From: Dipodascopsis uninucleata var. uninucleata
Lineage: Eukaryota > Ascomycota > Lipomycetes > Lipomycetales > Lipomycetaceae
DNA: 64,000 bases
Direction: 5' to 3'
Assembly (NCBI GenBank): GCA_030568195.1
Contig: JAJLTO010000010.1
Span: 387,001 to 451,000 of the forward strand
Both the position numbers and the translations under genes were made by a program. How positions within the stretch are numbered: the first letter of the stretch is position 1; the number at the start of each line of letters is the position of its first letter. Under the pieces are notes generated by a model. It did not search any database and was not told the origin of the DNA. It saw nothing but the letters and a program-made list of their open reading frames with translations. Positions 54,170 through 64,000 of the stretch are shown piece by piece.

Positions 54170-55882
54170 ATGCGTGTAGTAAATGGCGCATTTGATCGTC
54201 GAGCTCGCGAGCTCGAACGCCAAAACATGTTGACTGATAGAGAAATTGCAGAGCAACTAGAGCGTGCTCGCATCTCTACAGGAAACCTGCAGGTTGAGAC
54301 AAGTATCCCAGCGTCAAGGAATGATGGCGTGCTACAGTCGAGAGAAAGTGGTATTTCCTCTAGAGCTAGCGCATCGGCTACCGTCAGGCCAACTGGATTA
54401 ACAGAAGTACATAATTCAGCAGCATCGGATGCAGATGCGAGTGGATATATCAAGAAAGAGCGAGTCAAGGTATCTCTTAAGGTTGAAGAGATAGATCAAC
54501 ATACGTTGGACTTTATAGAATTTATGTATGATAATCCAACTACGTATCATGCTACTGAAGCATTCGCAGATATGCTTTGCAAGGCTGGCTTTACATATCT
54601 ATCTGAGCGCGTCTCCTGGAAGAACAAGCTGTCAAGAGGCGGAAAGTTTTTCACTACCAGGAATGGCTCTTCTCTGGTCGGTTTTGTTATTGGTGCTGAC
54701 TATGAAGGTGGAAATGGAGCGGGTATGGTTGCCTGTCACATTGATGCTCTTTGTGCAAAGATAAAGCCACTCTCAAAGAAATCGCCCGTGGAAGGATACA
54801 CGATGCTTGGGGCAGCACCATATGCTGGTGCTATGTCTTCTACCTGGTGGGATAGAGATCTTGGACTTGGAGGTCGTGTGGTCATTAAGAATGACAATGA
54901 TGTAATACAGACCAAGCTCATTCATTTGCCGTATCCAATTGCTCGGATCCCTACTTTGGCACCTCACTTTGGTGCTCCTTCACAGGGTCCGTTTAACAAA
55001 GAAACTCAGATGACACCTATTATCGGTTTGGAGCCTGGTAATCCTGCTGAAAATGAGCTGTTGCCAGAAGAGGTTGGTGCTCCACTTGCTGACAAACACA
55101 ATATTCGTCTGCTTCGAATCGTCGCCAAGGAGCTTGGTGTTCCCGTAAAATCTCTCCTTAACTTTGATCTTGAGCTTTTTGATACTCAAAAGGGTACTGT
55201 TGGTGGTCTCAACAACGATTTCATGTTCTGTCCTCGAATTGATGACAAGATTTGCTCATATGCTGCTGTTAAAGGCTTCTTAAATGCCGCTGATACATAT
55301 GCTGAGTTTGGGACCGGCTTGAATGTTATTGCTCTCTTTGATGATGAGGAGATTGGTAGTTTACTACGACAGGGTGCCCGTGGTGGTCTACTTGAGGGCT
55401 GTGTTAGTCGTGTTGTCTCTGCCCTTGGTGACGGTGCTTCTATGGAACAGACTTATGCTAATTCATTCCTCGTGTCTGCCGATGTTATTCATGCCGTTAA
55501 CCCCAACTTCACGGATGTGTATCTTGAGCATCATATGCCACGTTTAAACGTTGGCGTAACTGTGTCGTGTGATCCTAATGGACATATGACTACTGACGCA
55601 GAGAGCACTGCGTTCATGGAGGAGGTTGCTCGCCGAACTGGTTGCACCTTACAGTACTTCCAGATCCGAAATGACTCTCGATCTGGCGGTACTGTCGGTC
55701 CTATGTTATCTTCTTCTATGGGATGTCGTGCTATTGATATGGGTATACCACAGCTCGCTATGCACTCTATTCGGGCATGTACTGGATCTAAGGATGTATC
55801 ACTTGGTATCAAGCTCTTTCAGGGGTTTTATGACCAATGGGAGGATGTTGACTATGCTTTTCGCTCAGGTGAGAAGATGTGA
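54170..55882 (+). CDS. M18 aminopeptidase, Ape1-type (paralogue B, intronless)
   Basis: One exon, 570 residues. The first 115 residues are unlike paralogue A: an Arg/Glu-rich helical start (AFDRRARELERQNM, DREIAEQLERARIS) and then Ser/Ala-rich linker. The M18 catalytic domain follows with ACHIDALCAK, CPRIDDKICS, FDDEEIGSLLRQGARGG, SADVIHAVNPN and MHSIRACTG, so all metal and catalytic residues appear present. EFMYDNPTTYHATEAFADML matches yeast Ape1 (NPTTYHV). In yeast, Ape1 carries an N-terminal propeptide that drives assembly and Cvt transport to the vacuole; whether this N-terminus does so is open. It lacks the intron found in paralogue A at GAMSSTWW. Confidence 0.9.
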   Translation: MRVVNGAFDRRARELERQNMLTDREIAEQLERARISTGNLQVETSIPASRNDGVLQSRESGISSRASASATVRPTGLTEVHNSAASDADASGYIKKERVKVSLKVEEIDQHTLDFIEFMYDNPTTYHATEAFADMLCKAGFTYLSERVSWKNKLSRGGKFFTTRNGSSLVGFVIGADYEGGNGAGMVACHIDALCAKIKPLSKKSPVEGYTMLGAAPYAGAMSSTWWDRDLGLGGRVVIKNDNDVIQTKLIHLPYPIARIPTLAPHFGAPSQGPFNKETQMTPIIGLEPGNPAENELLPEEVGAPLADKHNIRLLRIVAKELGVPVKSLLNFDLELFDTQKGTVGGLNNDFMFCPRIDDKICSYAAVKGFLNAADTYAEFGTGLNVIALFDDEEIGSLLRQGARGGLLEGCVSRVVSALGDGASMEQTYANSFLVSADVIHAVNPNFTDVYLEHHMPRLNVGVTVSCDPNGHMTTDAESTAFMEEVARRTGCTLQYFQIRNDSRSGGTVGPMLSSSMGCRAIDMGIPQLAMHSIRACTGSKDVSLGIKLFQGFYDQWEDVDYAFRSGEKM

Positions 55883-56576
55883 GCGCTGTCTTTACTTCAA
55901 ATTTTGTTTAGCACTTTTCCTCACATGTTCTTTTGGCATATTATTTTAATTAAGTGGCAATACTTTACTCATCGGTATTATTTTTTATGTGATTTGACTT
56001 GATATATATATGAATTATCACTGCTTTACATTTACTGTTAATGTTTTGATTATAATCTTGTACCTGTGTAGTAAATATGAACTAGCTAAATAGATTCTAC
56101 TACAACTAGTAATTTTTTATATATAAAGTCTCTGATCTGTTCTTATCCAGTACTACGTTTAATAGTAATCTTTAAGCTAAAATGCGCTAATTCTTAAATT
56201 TTTTATTGGAGTTGTTTCCTTTGGTCCTTATTAAAATGATTTAGTGTATAGACTTAAGACTTCCCAAATGACAGCTTTCATCACTTCAAATGCTTTTTTC
56301 TCCTAACATTCGTCAACAGTATAATTTCACTTATCTGTGGGCTATTTTAGTCTTATTCATTATTAGAAGGGTTTAATATTTCTAGCAAAATATTCGGATG
56401 AATTCTTATTGCTACAAACTGTAATTAAAAGTATATAAAACGGTAGAGCGAAACTGTGTCTACGATAAATTTGTATTTGAGAACAGTATAGAAGTTGATA
56501 GATTATCAACAGCAACCAGCATCATCACTCAGAAGAAGATTCATTGAAAGCTTTAATTATCAGAGCATTTGATACA
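55883..56576. other. Spacer between paralogue B and EMP24
   Basis: About 690 bp of AT-rich DNA. TATATAAAA at 56432-56440, about 140 bp before the EMP24 ATG, is a good TATA box. No gene or RNA was recognised. Confidence 0.5.
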
Positions 56577-57284
56577 ATGGTTGGTAGCTTGAAACACAAT
56601 AATATGACATCCTTGGTATGGATGTCATGTCTAATAGTACTTTTCAGCTTCCTCAAGAATGGTGCAGCACATAACGTAAAGATTCCTCCTCGGGGTCGAG
56701 AATGCTATTTTGAGGATCTCCGCAAGGGAGATGTAATGGCAGTCACATATCAAGTCGGTGACCAGGATCATGGAAGTTCGGGTAGTTTGGGAATTGATTT
56801 CTGGGTAGGTTGAATAATTTTATATGGAAAAGGGACTACTTTTATTAACCGTGAAGTACTATTTTTGCAGGTTACGGATCCTCACAATCAAGTTTTGAAA
56901 GCTGAAAATGACGTTGCATTTGGCGAGTTTAGCTTTACCGCGGATAAATCTGGCAGGCATATATATTGTTTCTCAAATGAAGCTAACGGGATGACTGAAA
57001 AGGAGGTTGGATTTAACGTTCACGGTGTAATCTATGTCGACGCGTCTGAAGTTGAAGCCGATCCTTTGGAAACCGAGGTTCGCAATCTAGGCTCTCTTGT
57101 TGAGCAAATTAAAGACGAATTAGAGTATCTATTAATTCGTGAGAGAGTCCACCGTAACACAGCTGAATCTACTAATTCACGGGTAAAGTGGTGGAGTATA
57201 TTCCAACTTGGTGTTGTCGCTGGAAGTGGTATTTTTCAGGTATACTATCTGAAACGGTTTTTCGAAGTGAAATCCGTTGTTTAA
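56577..57284 (+). CDS. EMP24: p24-family cargo receptor Emp24
   Basis: Type I membrane protein of COPII/COPI vesicles that helps export GPI-anchored and other cargo from the ER. Two exons, 56577-56804 and 56871-57284, give 213 residues; the junction is GIDFW|VTDPHNQ. A signal peptide (SLVWMSCLIVLFSFLKNGAA) precedes the GOLD domain, which begins HNVKIPPRGRECYFEDLRKG. The coiled coil holds VEQIKDELEYLLIRERVHRN. The end is very close to yeast Emp24: TAESTNSRVKWWSIFQLGVV, then YYLKRFFEVKSVV with the FF and VV transport signals. The start could also be the internal ATG at 56604. The GPI genes elsewhere in the window act on the same cargo class, but they are not linked to this gene. Confidence 0.94.
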
Positions 57285-57660
57285 GCATACTGCCTTACTT
57301 TTACTTTTTGTCTTTCTTTGTATTTATGTATGAGCTGGAAAAGGATATGGCATAGGTGTCAGTATTTGGAAAAGACGCCTGGAAAACTTGTTCTCTTCAC
57401 GCAGAAAAAGTTGCAAATTAGTCTTTGTATATGTTAGAATATAGGACATGAAGTAATGAATTGAACATAAAATTTATAATATTAAGATATTTCTACGCCT
57501 TTTGAACCTTCATCTAACAATGAACTACCACTTAATCGACATATACAACCTGGCTTGCCATGTTACTAGCTATACACGATATAAAAAGAAGAATTCAGAA
57601 GAGTATAGGATAAGCTACTCGCAACAAAAATTCTTGATCTTTATTGACTCAGAACGATTT
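57285..57660. other. Convergent 3' spacer between EMP24 and FRS2
   Basis: About 375 bp, AT-rich; no gene, RNA or repeat recognised. Confidence 0.5.
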
Positions 57661-59347
57661 TTAAACAAGTTTCTCATCTAATCGAACAGCAGGGTTGCTT
57701 TCGATGAAGTCCAGACTGACCTTATGACCGACCAAATCTCGAATGTTAGACAAATGATATTTAATCATGGTTGGTCGTTCAAGAGACAAACCAAAACCAT
57801 GAACTCGGAGATCAGGCGGGAGACCCATAGCCTCAAGCATCTCTGGCCTAAACATACCAGAGTTTCCAATCTCGATCCATTTATTAAGACCGTCATGCCA
57901 TGCAAAAATCTCCATAGATGGCTCTGTGTATGGATTGTAAGCAGGCTTAAAACGAAGCTTATTGACGCCCATTCTCTTGAAAAAACGATCCATGAAACCG
58001 ATCAAGTCTCCAAGTGTTAAATTGTAATCAGCAATAACACCCTCAATCTGATGAAACTCAGCTAAATGAGTAGCATCAACAGCCTCATTTCTGAAGACAC
58101 GATCAATAGAAAAGAAGCGAGCAGGACGTGGATTTTTAGCTAACTCATGTAAATAGTGTGTCGAGACAGCAGTAGTATGAGTTCGCAAAACTAATCGAAG
58201 TGACTCCTTGGCGCTCCATGGATAACGGTATCCAATAGAGCCATAAGCGCCTTCTTCATGAACACGATGAACATTATTCCAGTAGGTTTTGTCCTCTGGC
58301 TCATCCGCTTCAGCAGGATCCTTGATGTAGAATGTATCTTGAAGATCTCGAGCCGGATGTTGTTGGGGAACGAAAAGAGTATCGAAATTCCAGAAACCGG
58401 ACTCAACGAACTTGTTAGTTCTCATTTCAGTGAAACCCATGGAAAAGAAAATTTGCCTGAATTCCTCTCGGACTTTCAGCAATGGATGCAGAGCACCAGC
58501 AAGAGTTGGAGCTCCCTCGGCATCGAAATTGTATTGCTTGAAAGATTTTGACTTCCATTCACCGCTTTGTATCATATCCGACGTAAGATCTGTCTCGAGT
58601 TTCTTAATTTCCAGAGCAAATTCTGGTCCCTTATCCACATTAAATGTGATTTGCTTACTGATATCGAGCCATATTAGCCATTTATTAAGTAATAACCAAG
58701 ATTTACTAATTGATACTTACGTTTTAGATATCAGCTTTCGCTTCTTCAGCTCAGCTAGTTCCTTAGCATTAGGTAAAGAGCCTGTCATTTTGATGGTCTT
58801 CAAATCATCTGCAGTAGCATCATTGGGCTTATCTGACACATTTGAAACCAGCATATCACCTTCTTTCTTAACCCATCCATTTTTAAAGGCTCTGAGTTGA
58901 CCTAGTTTACCTGCTTGTCCCAGAACTTTCTGTATGCCATTCGAAAATATCACTGTTAATCAATTTAATTCAATCAAACAAAAATACGCTCCCTCGTTAC
59001 ACACCTGAACGTCTGCAATCTTTAAACCATCCAGACGTTTTGTGACTTCCTCCAAAAGTCTGTATTCGTGACTTCCTTGTTCTACTATCTCAATTGCCTC
59101 ATCGGTCAATGTCCACAGGTCAGTTTCGATGGTCTTATAAGTAATCATTGAGCGAGCCATCAATGAATTCAATGCTCCTATTATCAAAATTATTATCATT
59201 AGTTACAAATGCGACATTAATAACTAGATATCCAATAGTTCACTCACCCTGCAATATAGTGGGTTCAATATCTGGATACTGTTTGGCCAAGTCATTGACT
59301 GGTCCATCCTCCAAAAGCTTGAGAATCGAAAGCTGTAGATCCGACAT
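57661..59347 (-). CDS. FRS2: Cytosolic phenylalanyl-tRNA synthetase, alpha subunit
   Basis: Catalytic subunit of the alpha2-beta2 enzyme that charges tRNA-Phe. Four exons on the minus strand: 59347-59248, 59177-59005, 58929-58721 and 58657-57661, giving 492 residues (yeast Frs2 has 503). The N-terminal winged-helix DNA-binding-like part starts [20 protein letters not shown]. Class II motifs are clear: [19 protein letters not shown] (motif 1), [20 protein letters not shown] (motif 2, with [19 protein letters not shown]) and [14 protein letters not shown] (motif 3). An earlier AG at 58953 would break the frame, so the acceptor used for exon 3 is at 58930. It is divergent from EFL1. Confidence 0.94.
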
Positions 59348-59922
59348 GTTCACACAAGATCCTTGAGTTCACTCTCAAATTAAATATTTCCAATATTCGA
59401 CGTCACTTTCTACTAAACTTTCTAATATGATCGTCGACAAAGTAGAGAGTACTGTTGCAGTCTCCGTGTTGGTCTGACTAATAGTTTATTATTCTAAGAA
59501 CCTCTATGTTGTTCGACCAAGCAATTCCAATTTAAGAGATTAGTGACTAGAAAAATGGACTCTCGCAGCCTTTCTAATGACTAAATATTAATCTCGAACC
59601 GATATAAAGCCAAATACAACGAATAATTCGATAAATTCGTGTAATATCTGATGATATTTAATACACTTTATGTTAAGCACGACCGAAAAAATAGACGAAA
59701 AAAGCCGTGGTGGTTTGAGATCACGAGACATTTTGGATGACATGTTATGTCATATATAGAATGTGTCATCTAATATTATTAAGAATGTCTAATAATTTCA
59801 ACTTGAAAGGCATTAGAAAACTGTTTCTATATATATTGATCTCGAGGCTAAGCTTCTTAGATTTGCATAAAAATAAAATCAAAGGTCAATAAGAAACAGT
59901 CAGTATAATATAGTCATATAAC
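59348..59922. promoter_or_regulatory. Divergent promoter region, FRS2 / EFL1
   Basis: About 575 bp between two translation genes. It is AT-rich with several ATATAT-like patches (for example near 59750 and 59830) but no confident TATA box or factor site. Confidence 0.45.
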
Positions 59923-62900
59923 ATGCCACCGATATCTCCAGAAAAGCTGAAGGAGCTACAAGATAACCCCGACTGCGTTAGGAATATATGTATTTTAGCA
60001 CATGTTGACCATGGCAAAACTTCTCTTTCAGACTGCCTGCTAGCATCAAATGGAATCATTTCTCAGCGAATGGCTGGAAAAGTGCGGTATCTTGACTCTA
60101 GAGAAGATGAGCAGATTCGTGGTATTACAATGGAGGTAAGTAGATCTGCAATTTCGATTGGCACATAGTGTTCTTAATAGCAATGGAACTAACTTGAATA
60201 TCATCGCTATATTAGTCCAGCGCTATATCATTATATTTCAAGGTTTTGAGTCATTCGTCAGAGGGCGATCAAACAAGAGAGCATCTGATTAATCTAATTG
60301 ACTCTCCGGGGCATATTGATTTCTCTTCAGAAGTTTCAACTGCCTCTCGTCTTTGTGACGGAGCACTCGTTTTGGTAGATGTAGTTGAAGGGGTCTGCTC
60401 CCAGACAGTGACCGTCCTAAGACAGGCTTATATGGAACAGATAAAACCGATTTTAGTAATGAATAAGATGGATAGACTTATAACAGAATTAAAGTTGACA
60501 CCTATGGAAGCGTATGTGCACTTGTCGAAGTTACTGGAGAAGGTAAATGCAGTTATGGGCTCGTTTTTCGCAAGTGAGCGCATGGAACAAGACGAGACAG
60601 AGGTTGAAATGGATGATGAACATCTTTATTTTTCTCCTGAGGCAAATAATGTTATATTTGCATCTGCTATAGATGGATGGGGTTTTACGATACAACGTTT
60701 TGCAGTCATATACGAGAAGAAATTGGGAATGAAGAGAGCAGCACTAGAGAAATGCTTATGGGGAGACTATTATCTTGACACTAAAGCCAAGAAGGTCATC
60801 ACTAGTAAAGCATTGAAAGGTCGTAGCTTAAAGCCAATGTTCGTTCAGTTCGTATTAGACAATATTTGGGCCGTTTACGACTGTACTATGATGAACCGTG
60901 ACATCGACAAGACAGAGAAAGTAGTCACAGCGCTTGGTGTTAAAGTGCTACCAAGAGACATGCGATCAAAGGACACGAAACTTCTATTAACAACTATTTT
61001 TAGCCAGTGGTTGCCATTATCATCTGCTGTATTGGTCACAGTGATAGATAAGATTCCAGCGCCCACGGCCGCACAGAAGGCTCGGGTTCCCACAATCCTA
61101 GAAAGTGCTCCTCACTCTGACTTAATATCTGCAGAAGTGCGCAAGGCAATGTTAAGCTGTGACGCGTCTGGACCAGTGTCAGCTTACGTCTCTAAGATGG
61201 TGGCTATTCCAGAGGAAGATTTGCCTAAAACGGAAGAGCAAAGAACCGCATCCAGTGAAGAGAAAGATATTCGTGAGCGCGTGAGACGCGCACGTCAATT
61301 AGCAAGACAAGCACTAGGCAATGGTGCAGACGAATCGACTGATAATTCATCTGTTACTGCGACAGCTGCTACGTCTAAGCCGCAGCACGAATTATCGTTG
61401 CGCGAACAAGTGGCAGCATTGGAACTGGCACAGGACGATGCTCAAGAAGAGCAAAATGCAAAGAAAGAAGTGCTTATTGGATTCTCTCGTATATACAGTG
61501 GAACGCTACATGTTGGAGACGAGGTATACGTTCTGGGTCCGAAATATGATCCGAGAAAGCCGAATGAGCACATACACAAGACTCCTGTTACAGCACTTTA
61601 TCTTATGATGGGCCGTGAGCTTGTTTCTCTAGAAAGTGTCCCTAGTGGTAATGTAGTTGGAATAGGTGGGCTCGAGGGAAGCCTTGTGAAGTCCGGAAGT
61701 ATCTTCGGAGTTGAGAGAGGCGGAGTTAATCTTGCTGGCGTCAGTATTGGAGGTGATCCAATCGTTCGAGTAGCATTGGAACCCGAGCATCCCAGTCAGC
61801 TGCCTCAATTAGAAAAAGGGCTTCGACTGCTCAACCAGGCGGATCCCTGTGTACGGGTTATTCTTCAAGAAACAGGGGAACATGTGCTCTTAACAGCAGG
61901 TGAACTTCACCTGGAAAGATGCTTGAAGGATCTTCGCGAGCGATATGCTCGAGTCGAAATTCAAAGCTCACAGCCCATCGTTCCTTATCGCGAAACTATT
62001 GTTCGTACGAACGAAATGGCAGCTCCTAAATCAAGTGATCTGGGAAGAGGAGGAGTTGTTCTGAACATTGTAGGAATGTGCATTAAATTGCGAATTCGTC
62101 CACTTCCAAAGGAAGTAACCGAGTTACTTATTACTAAACGCAATACAATTCAGAAATTGCGACAGAATCGTCGTTTGCATAATAATATTAACAAGCTAGG
62201 TGACGCTTCTGCGGAGCAGATCCAAGAGGCTACTGAACAAGACGAAGATGACGACTTGATGGCCGGTGAAAGGCCACTCACTGCAGAAGACTTTCGCCAT
62301 CGATTGGAAGTAGCCTTTGGAAAAAGCTCTGAATGGTCTCGTGCTGTAGACAAAATCTGTGTATTTGGACCAAAACATGTAGGACCGAATATGCTTATGG
62401 ATTACAGTAGAAATGGTCTTCTGCGAAAAGAGTTTGATGCGACATCTGAGAAGCGTACCCCTGAAGGCATAGAAGAGCCAGCTAACGGCGAGTCGACTAC
62501 TAAGAACTTGAAAGCATCGTCTACTGTAGAGTCGTCCATTGCGGAGATGATTGTAACAGGATTCGAATTGGCAACTGCAGCTGGACCTCTATGCGCAGAG
62601 CCTTTGGAAGGAGTCGCATGTATCGTGGAGTCTGTTGAGTCGGCAGATGATCGCACAAGCGATGTGGCTATAAACGGAGACTTTAATGCAAGCGGAGAAA
62701 GGGAAGCAGGAGCCGTTGGAGCAGGACGGGCCTCTGGTCAAATAATAGCCAAAGTGCGAGGTGCAATTAGACAAGGATTTTTGGATTGGTCGCCTAGAAT
62801 CATGTTGGCCATGTACAGCATTGAGATTCAAGCACCGGCAGAAGTCCTGGGCCGCGTTTACAGTGTGATAGGAAGACGACGTGGTAGAATCGCGTCTGAA

Positions 62901-63218
62901 GAGATGAAAGAAGGAACTCCGTTCTTCAATGTACGTGCTTTCGTACCAGTTACAGAGTCATTTGGTCTTTCTGAGGAGCTGCGTAAGCGTACCTCTGGAG
63001 CTGCATCTCCGCAACTTATCTTCGCAGGGTTTGAGATACTGGACGAAGACCCATTCTGGGTACCTACGACTGAAGAAGAGCTTGAAGATCTCGGAGAGAT
63101 AGCAGATCGCGAGAACATCGCCAAGAAGTATATGGATGCCGTCAGACGCAGGAAGGGACTGTTTGTTGAAGAGAAACTGGTCAAAAATGCAGAAAAGCAG
63201 CGAACATTGAAGCGCTGA
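59923..63218 (+). CDS. EFL1: Elongation-factor-like GTPase Efl1/Ria1 (60S subunit maturation)
   Basis: Cytosolic GTPase related to eEF2 that works with Sdo1/SBDS to evict Tif6/eIF6 from nascent 60S subunits. Two exons, 59923-60135 and 60216-63218, give 1,071 residues; the junction [14 protein letters not shown] is conserved. G motifs: AHVDHGKTS (G1), RGITME (G2), [11 protein letters not shown] (G3) and VMNKMDR (G4). Two features fit Efl1 and exclude eEF2: a long insertion in domain II (about 410-465, charged and Ala-rich) and a large acidic insertion in domain IV (about 745-770). The diphthamide-bearing loop of eEF2 is absent. The C-terminus ([38 protein letters not shown]) is the EF-G domain V type. 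Confidence 0.95.
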
Positions 63219-63352
63219 AGATGCTGTCTGGCGATGGTGCTAATAATGCGCTGAGAAACCCGAACGTCTTGAAGATGTGGGACCTCACGGTTACAGGGCA
63301 GAGGCCGTGTAATACGAGCACATGAAGGAGCGAATTCTACTTGCTGACGTTC

Positions 63353-63419
63353 GCGTGCATATCCCAATATGGCGTGCACGTCAAACTGCCATATGAATTG
63401 CGGCGTGCACTGGCGTGCG
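63353..63419. repeat. Cluster of four GCGTGC motifs with inverted repeat
   Basis: GCGTGCA at 63353, 63372 and 63403 and GCGTGCG at 63413 lie within 67 bp. ATATGGC (63367-63373) and GCCATAT (63388-63394) form a perfect 7-bp inverted repeat with a 14-nt loop across the second copy. The function is unknown; the cluster lies about 140 bp after the EFL1 stop. Confidence 0.6.
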
Positions 63420-63662
63420 GCTGACATTCCTTGCACTGTAAATTTCAGGCGGCACTTTCCGCATAGAGTGAGAGCTCAGAAAGGAGGTCTTGCGACTATA
63501 ATCGCTAGCATGTCAAAATCAGTTTTCATGTTTAATTTGCATTTTTGCGTTAGGTTTTTTGCTTCTTCCGTTTCTTTCGTAGCTCGCAGGCGTTAGTCAC
63601 TTGGGCTATCTATCAGCTCCTTCGGTGGTAGTTTCTCGTTTGAAATAAAGCATTCTTAAATT

Positions 63663-63770
63663 TTACATTTTACATTTTGCATTTTATATTTCACCGTTCT
63701 GAATTCTACATTTTATTGCATTTTCGCCAGCTTACATTTTACTAACTACATTTCAAGAGTTCACATTTTT
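63663..63770 (+). repeat. Irregular array of TACATTT/GCATTT motifs
   Basis: Around eight copies of a (T)ACATTTT or GCATTTT core occur in about 110 bp; the first three are near-tandem with a 7-bp period and the rest irregular. It looks like a degenerate minisatellite or a binding-site cluster. No known factor was matched. Confidence 0.55.
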
Positions 63771-64000
63771 CATCGGTACCATTTGTGTTTTCGAATTTTT
63801 ACAGCCCCTTCGTAGTGTAGTACACTCGACTCTTGATACTGCGCTATAACCGATACGAAACCCAAATGGGCTTGTGCGCTGTCGATCAATATATTAGTGG
63901 AGACGAGACAATGCGTCTGCATGCGCGCTATTTTGCATATCGATTGGAGATATCTATCTGTATGCTGCTTTAGATACCAGAAGCATTAGCTTAAGGCACG

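Larger units (their letters stand above)
63219..64000. other. Gene-free right end of the window, with short repeat motifs
   Basis: About 780 bp after EFL1. It contains four GCGTGC copies, an ATATGGC/GCCATAT inverted repeat and a cluster of ACATTT-like copies (all listed). A 75-codon frame at 63369-63596 has no family features. No gene was recognised. Confidence 0.5.

Noticed and set aside
58930-58960. AG at 58953 as the acceptor for FRS2 exon 3.
   Set aside because: It would enter the exon in the wrong phase; the next AG at 58930 keeps phase and joins DVQ to KVLGQAGK.
31000-63000. A functional cluster explanation for the whole window.
   Set aside because: Genes are mixed housekeeping functions; apart from the two GPI genes and paired mitochondrial genes no pathway is grouped.
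1-64000. Search by eye for transposons, LTR elements, viral fossils, CRISPR arrays, rRNA, tRNA and toxin or defence genes.
   Set aside because: No transposase, reverse transcriptase, integrase, capsid-like frame, long terminal repeat, spaced repeat array or RNA gene of those kinds was seen.

Overview
The window reads as nuclear DNA of an AT-rich, intron-containing filamentous or dimorphic fungus, almost certainly an ascomycete. The evidence is the gene set: the chitin synthase export chaperone CHS7, vacuolar VAC8, a BUD14/Tea4-type SH3 polarity protein, a one-chain urea amidolyase (DUR1,2), an Ams2/Spt21-type GATA factor, aminopeptidase I (APE1) homologues and fungal-type mitochondrial ribosomal proteins. 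A complex I subunit (NDUFA2) excludes fission and baker's yeast. Introns are short, mostly 55 to 150 nt, with GTAAGT-like donors and CTAAC or TACTAAC branch sites. Several exons are tiny. I could not fix the lineage; an early-branching ascomycete such as a Taphrinomycotina relative would fit but is not shown.

Layout. 0-5 kb: a truncated unknown gene, HEM3 (haem synthesis), GCD2 (eIF2B delta) and mitochondrial bS6m. 5-15 kb: FAL1/eIF4A-III (eight exons), CHS7, VPS2 (ESCRT-III) and EDC3 (decapping). 15-25 kb: VAC8, BUD14 and long gene-free stretches. 25-35 kb: a membrane-anchored LigB-type dioxygenase, NDUFA2, MPC2 and the 1,820-residue DUR1,2. 35-46 kb: IMP1, mL38, uL4m, a DUF676 lipase-like protein, a PIG-Y-like protein, DCN1, GPI11/PIG-F and an unidentified gene. 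46-64 kb: SMD2, AMS2, two head-to-head APE1-type aminopeptidases, EMP24, FRS2 and EFL1.

Most genes are unrelated housekeeping functions. Recurring themes are mitochondria (bS6m, mL38, uL4m, IMP1, NDUFA2, MPC2), GPI-anchor synthesis (a PIG-Y-like gene and GPI11 flanking DCN1) and RNA handling (FAL1, EDC3, SMD2). From VAC8 to the unidentified gene near 46 kb, fourteen consecutive genes alternate strand, so nearly every spacer is a shared divergent promoter or a convergent 3' spacer.

I saw no rRNA, tRNA, CRISPR, transposon, LTR element or viral fossil. No undescribed multi-gene system is evident. The best leads are small: a candidate C/D snoRNA in an MPC2 intron, two candidate structured RNAs with TATA boxes in the long gene-free stretches, micro-exons in FAL1 and MPC2, start-codon-only exons in DCN1 and SMD2, an Ams2-type GATA finger with an enlarged loop, and an intronless/intron-bearing APE1 pair. 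All exon boundaries were set by hand from splice signals plus protein-family continuity and have no transcript support.
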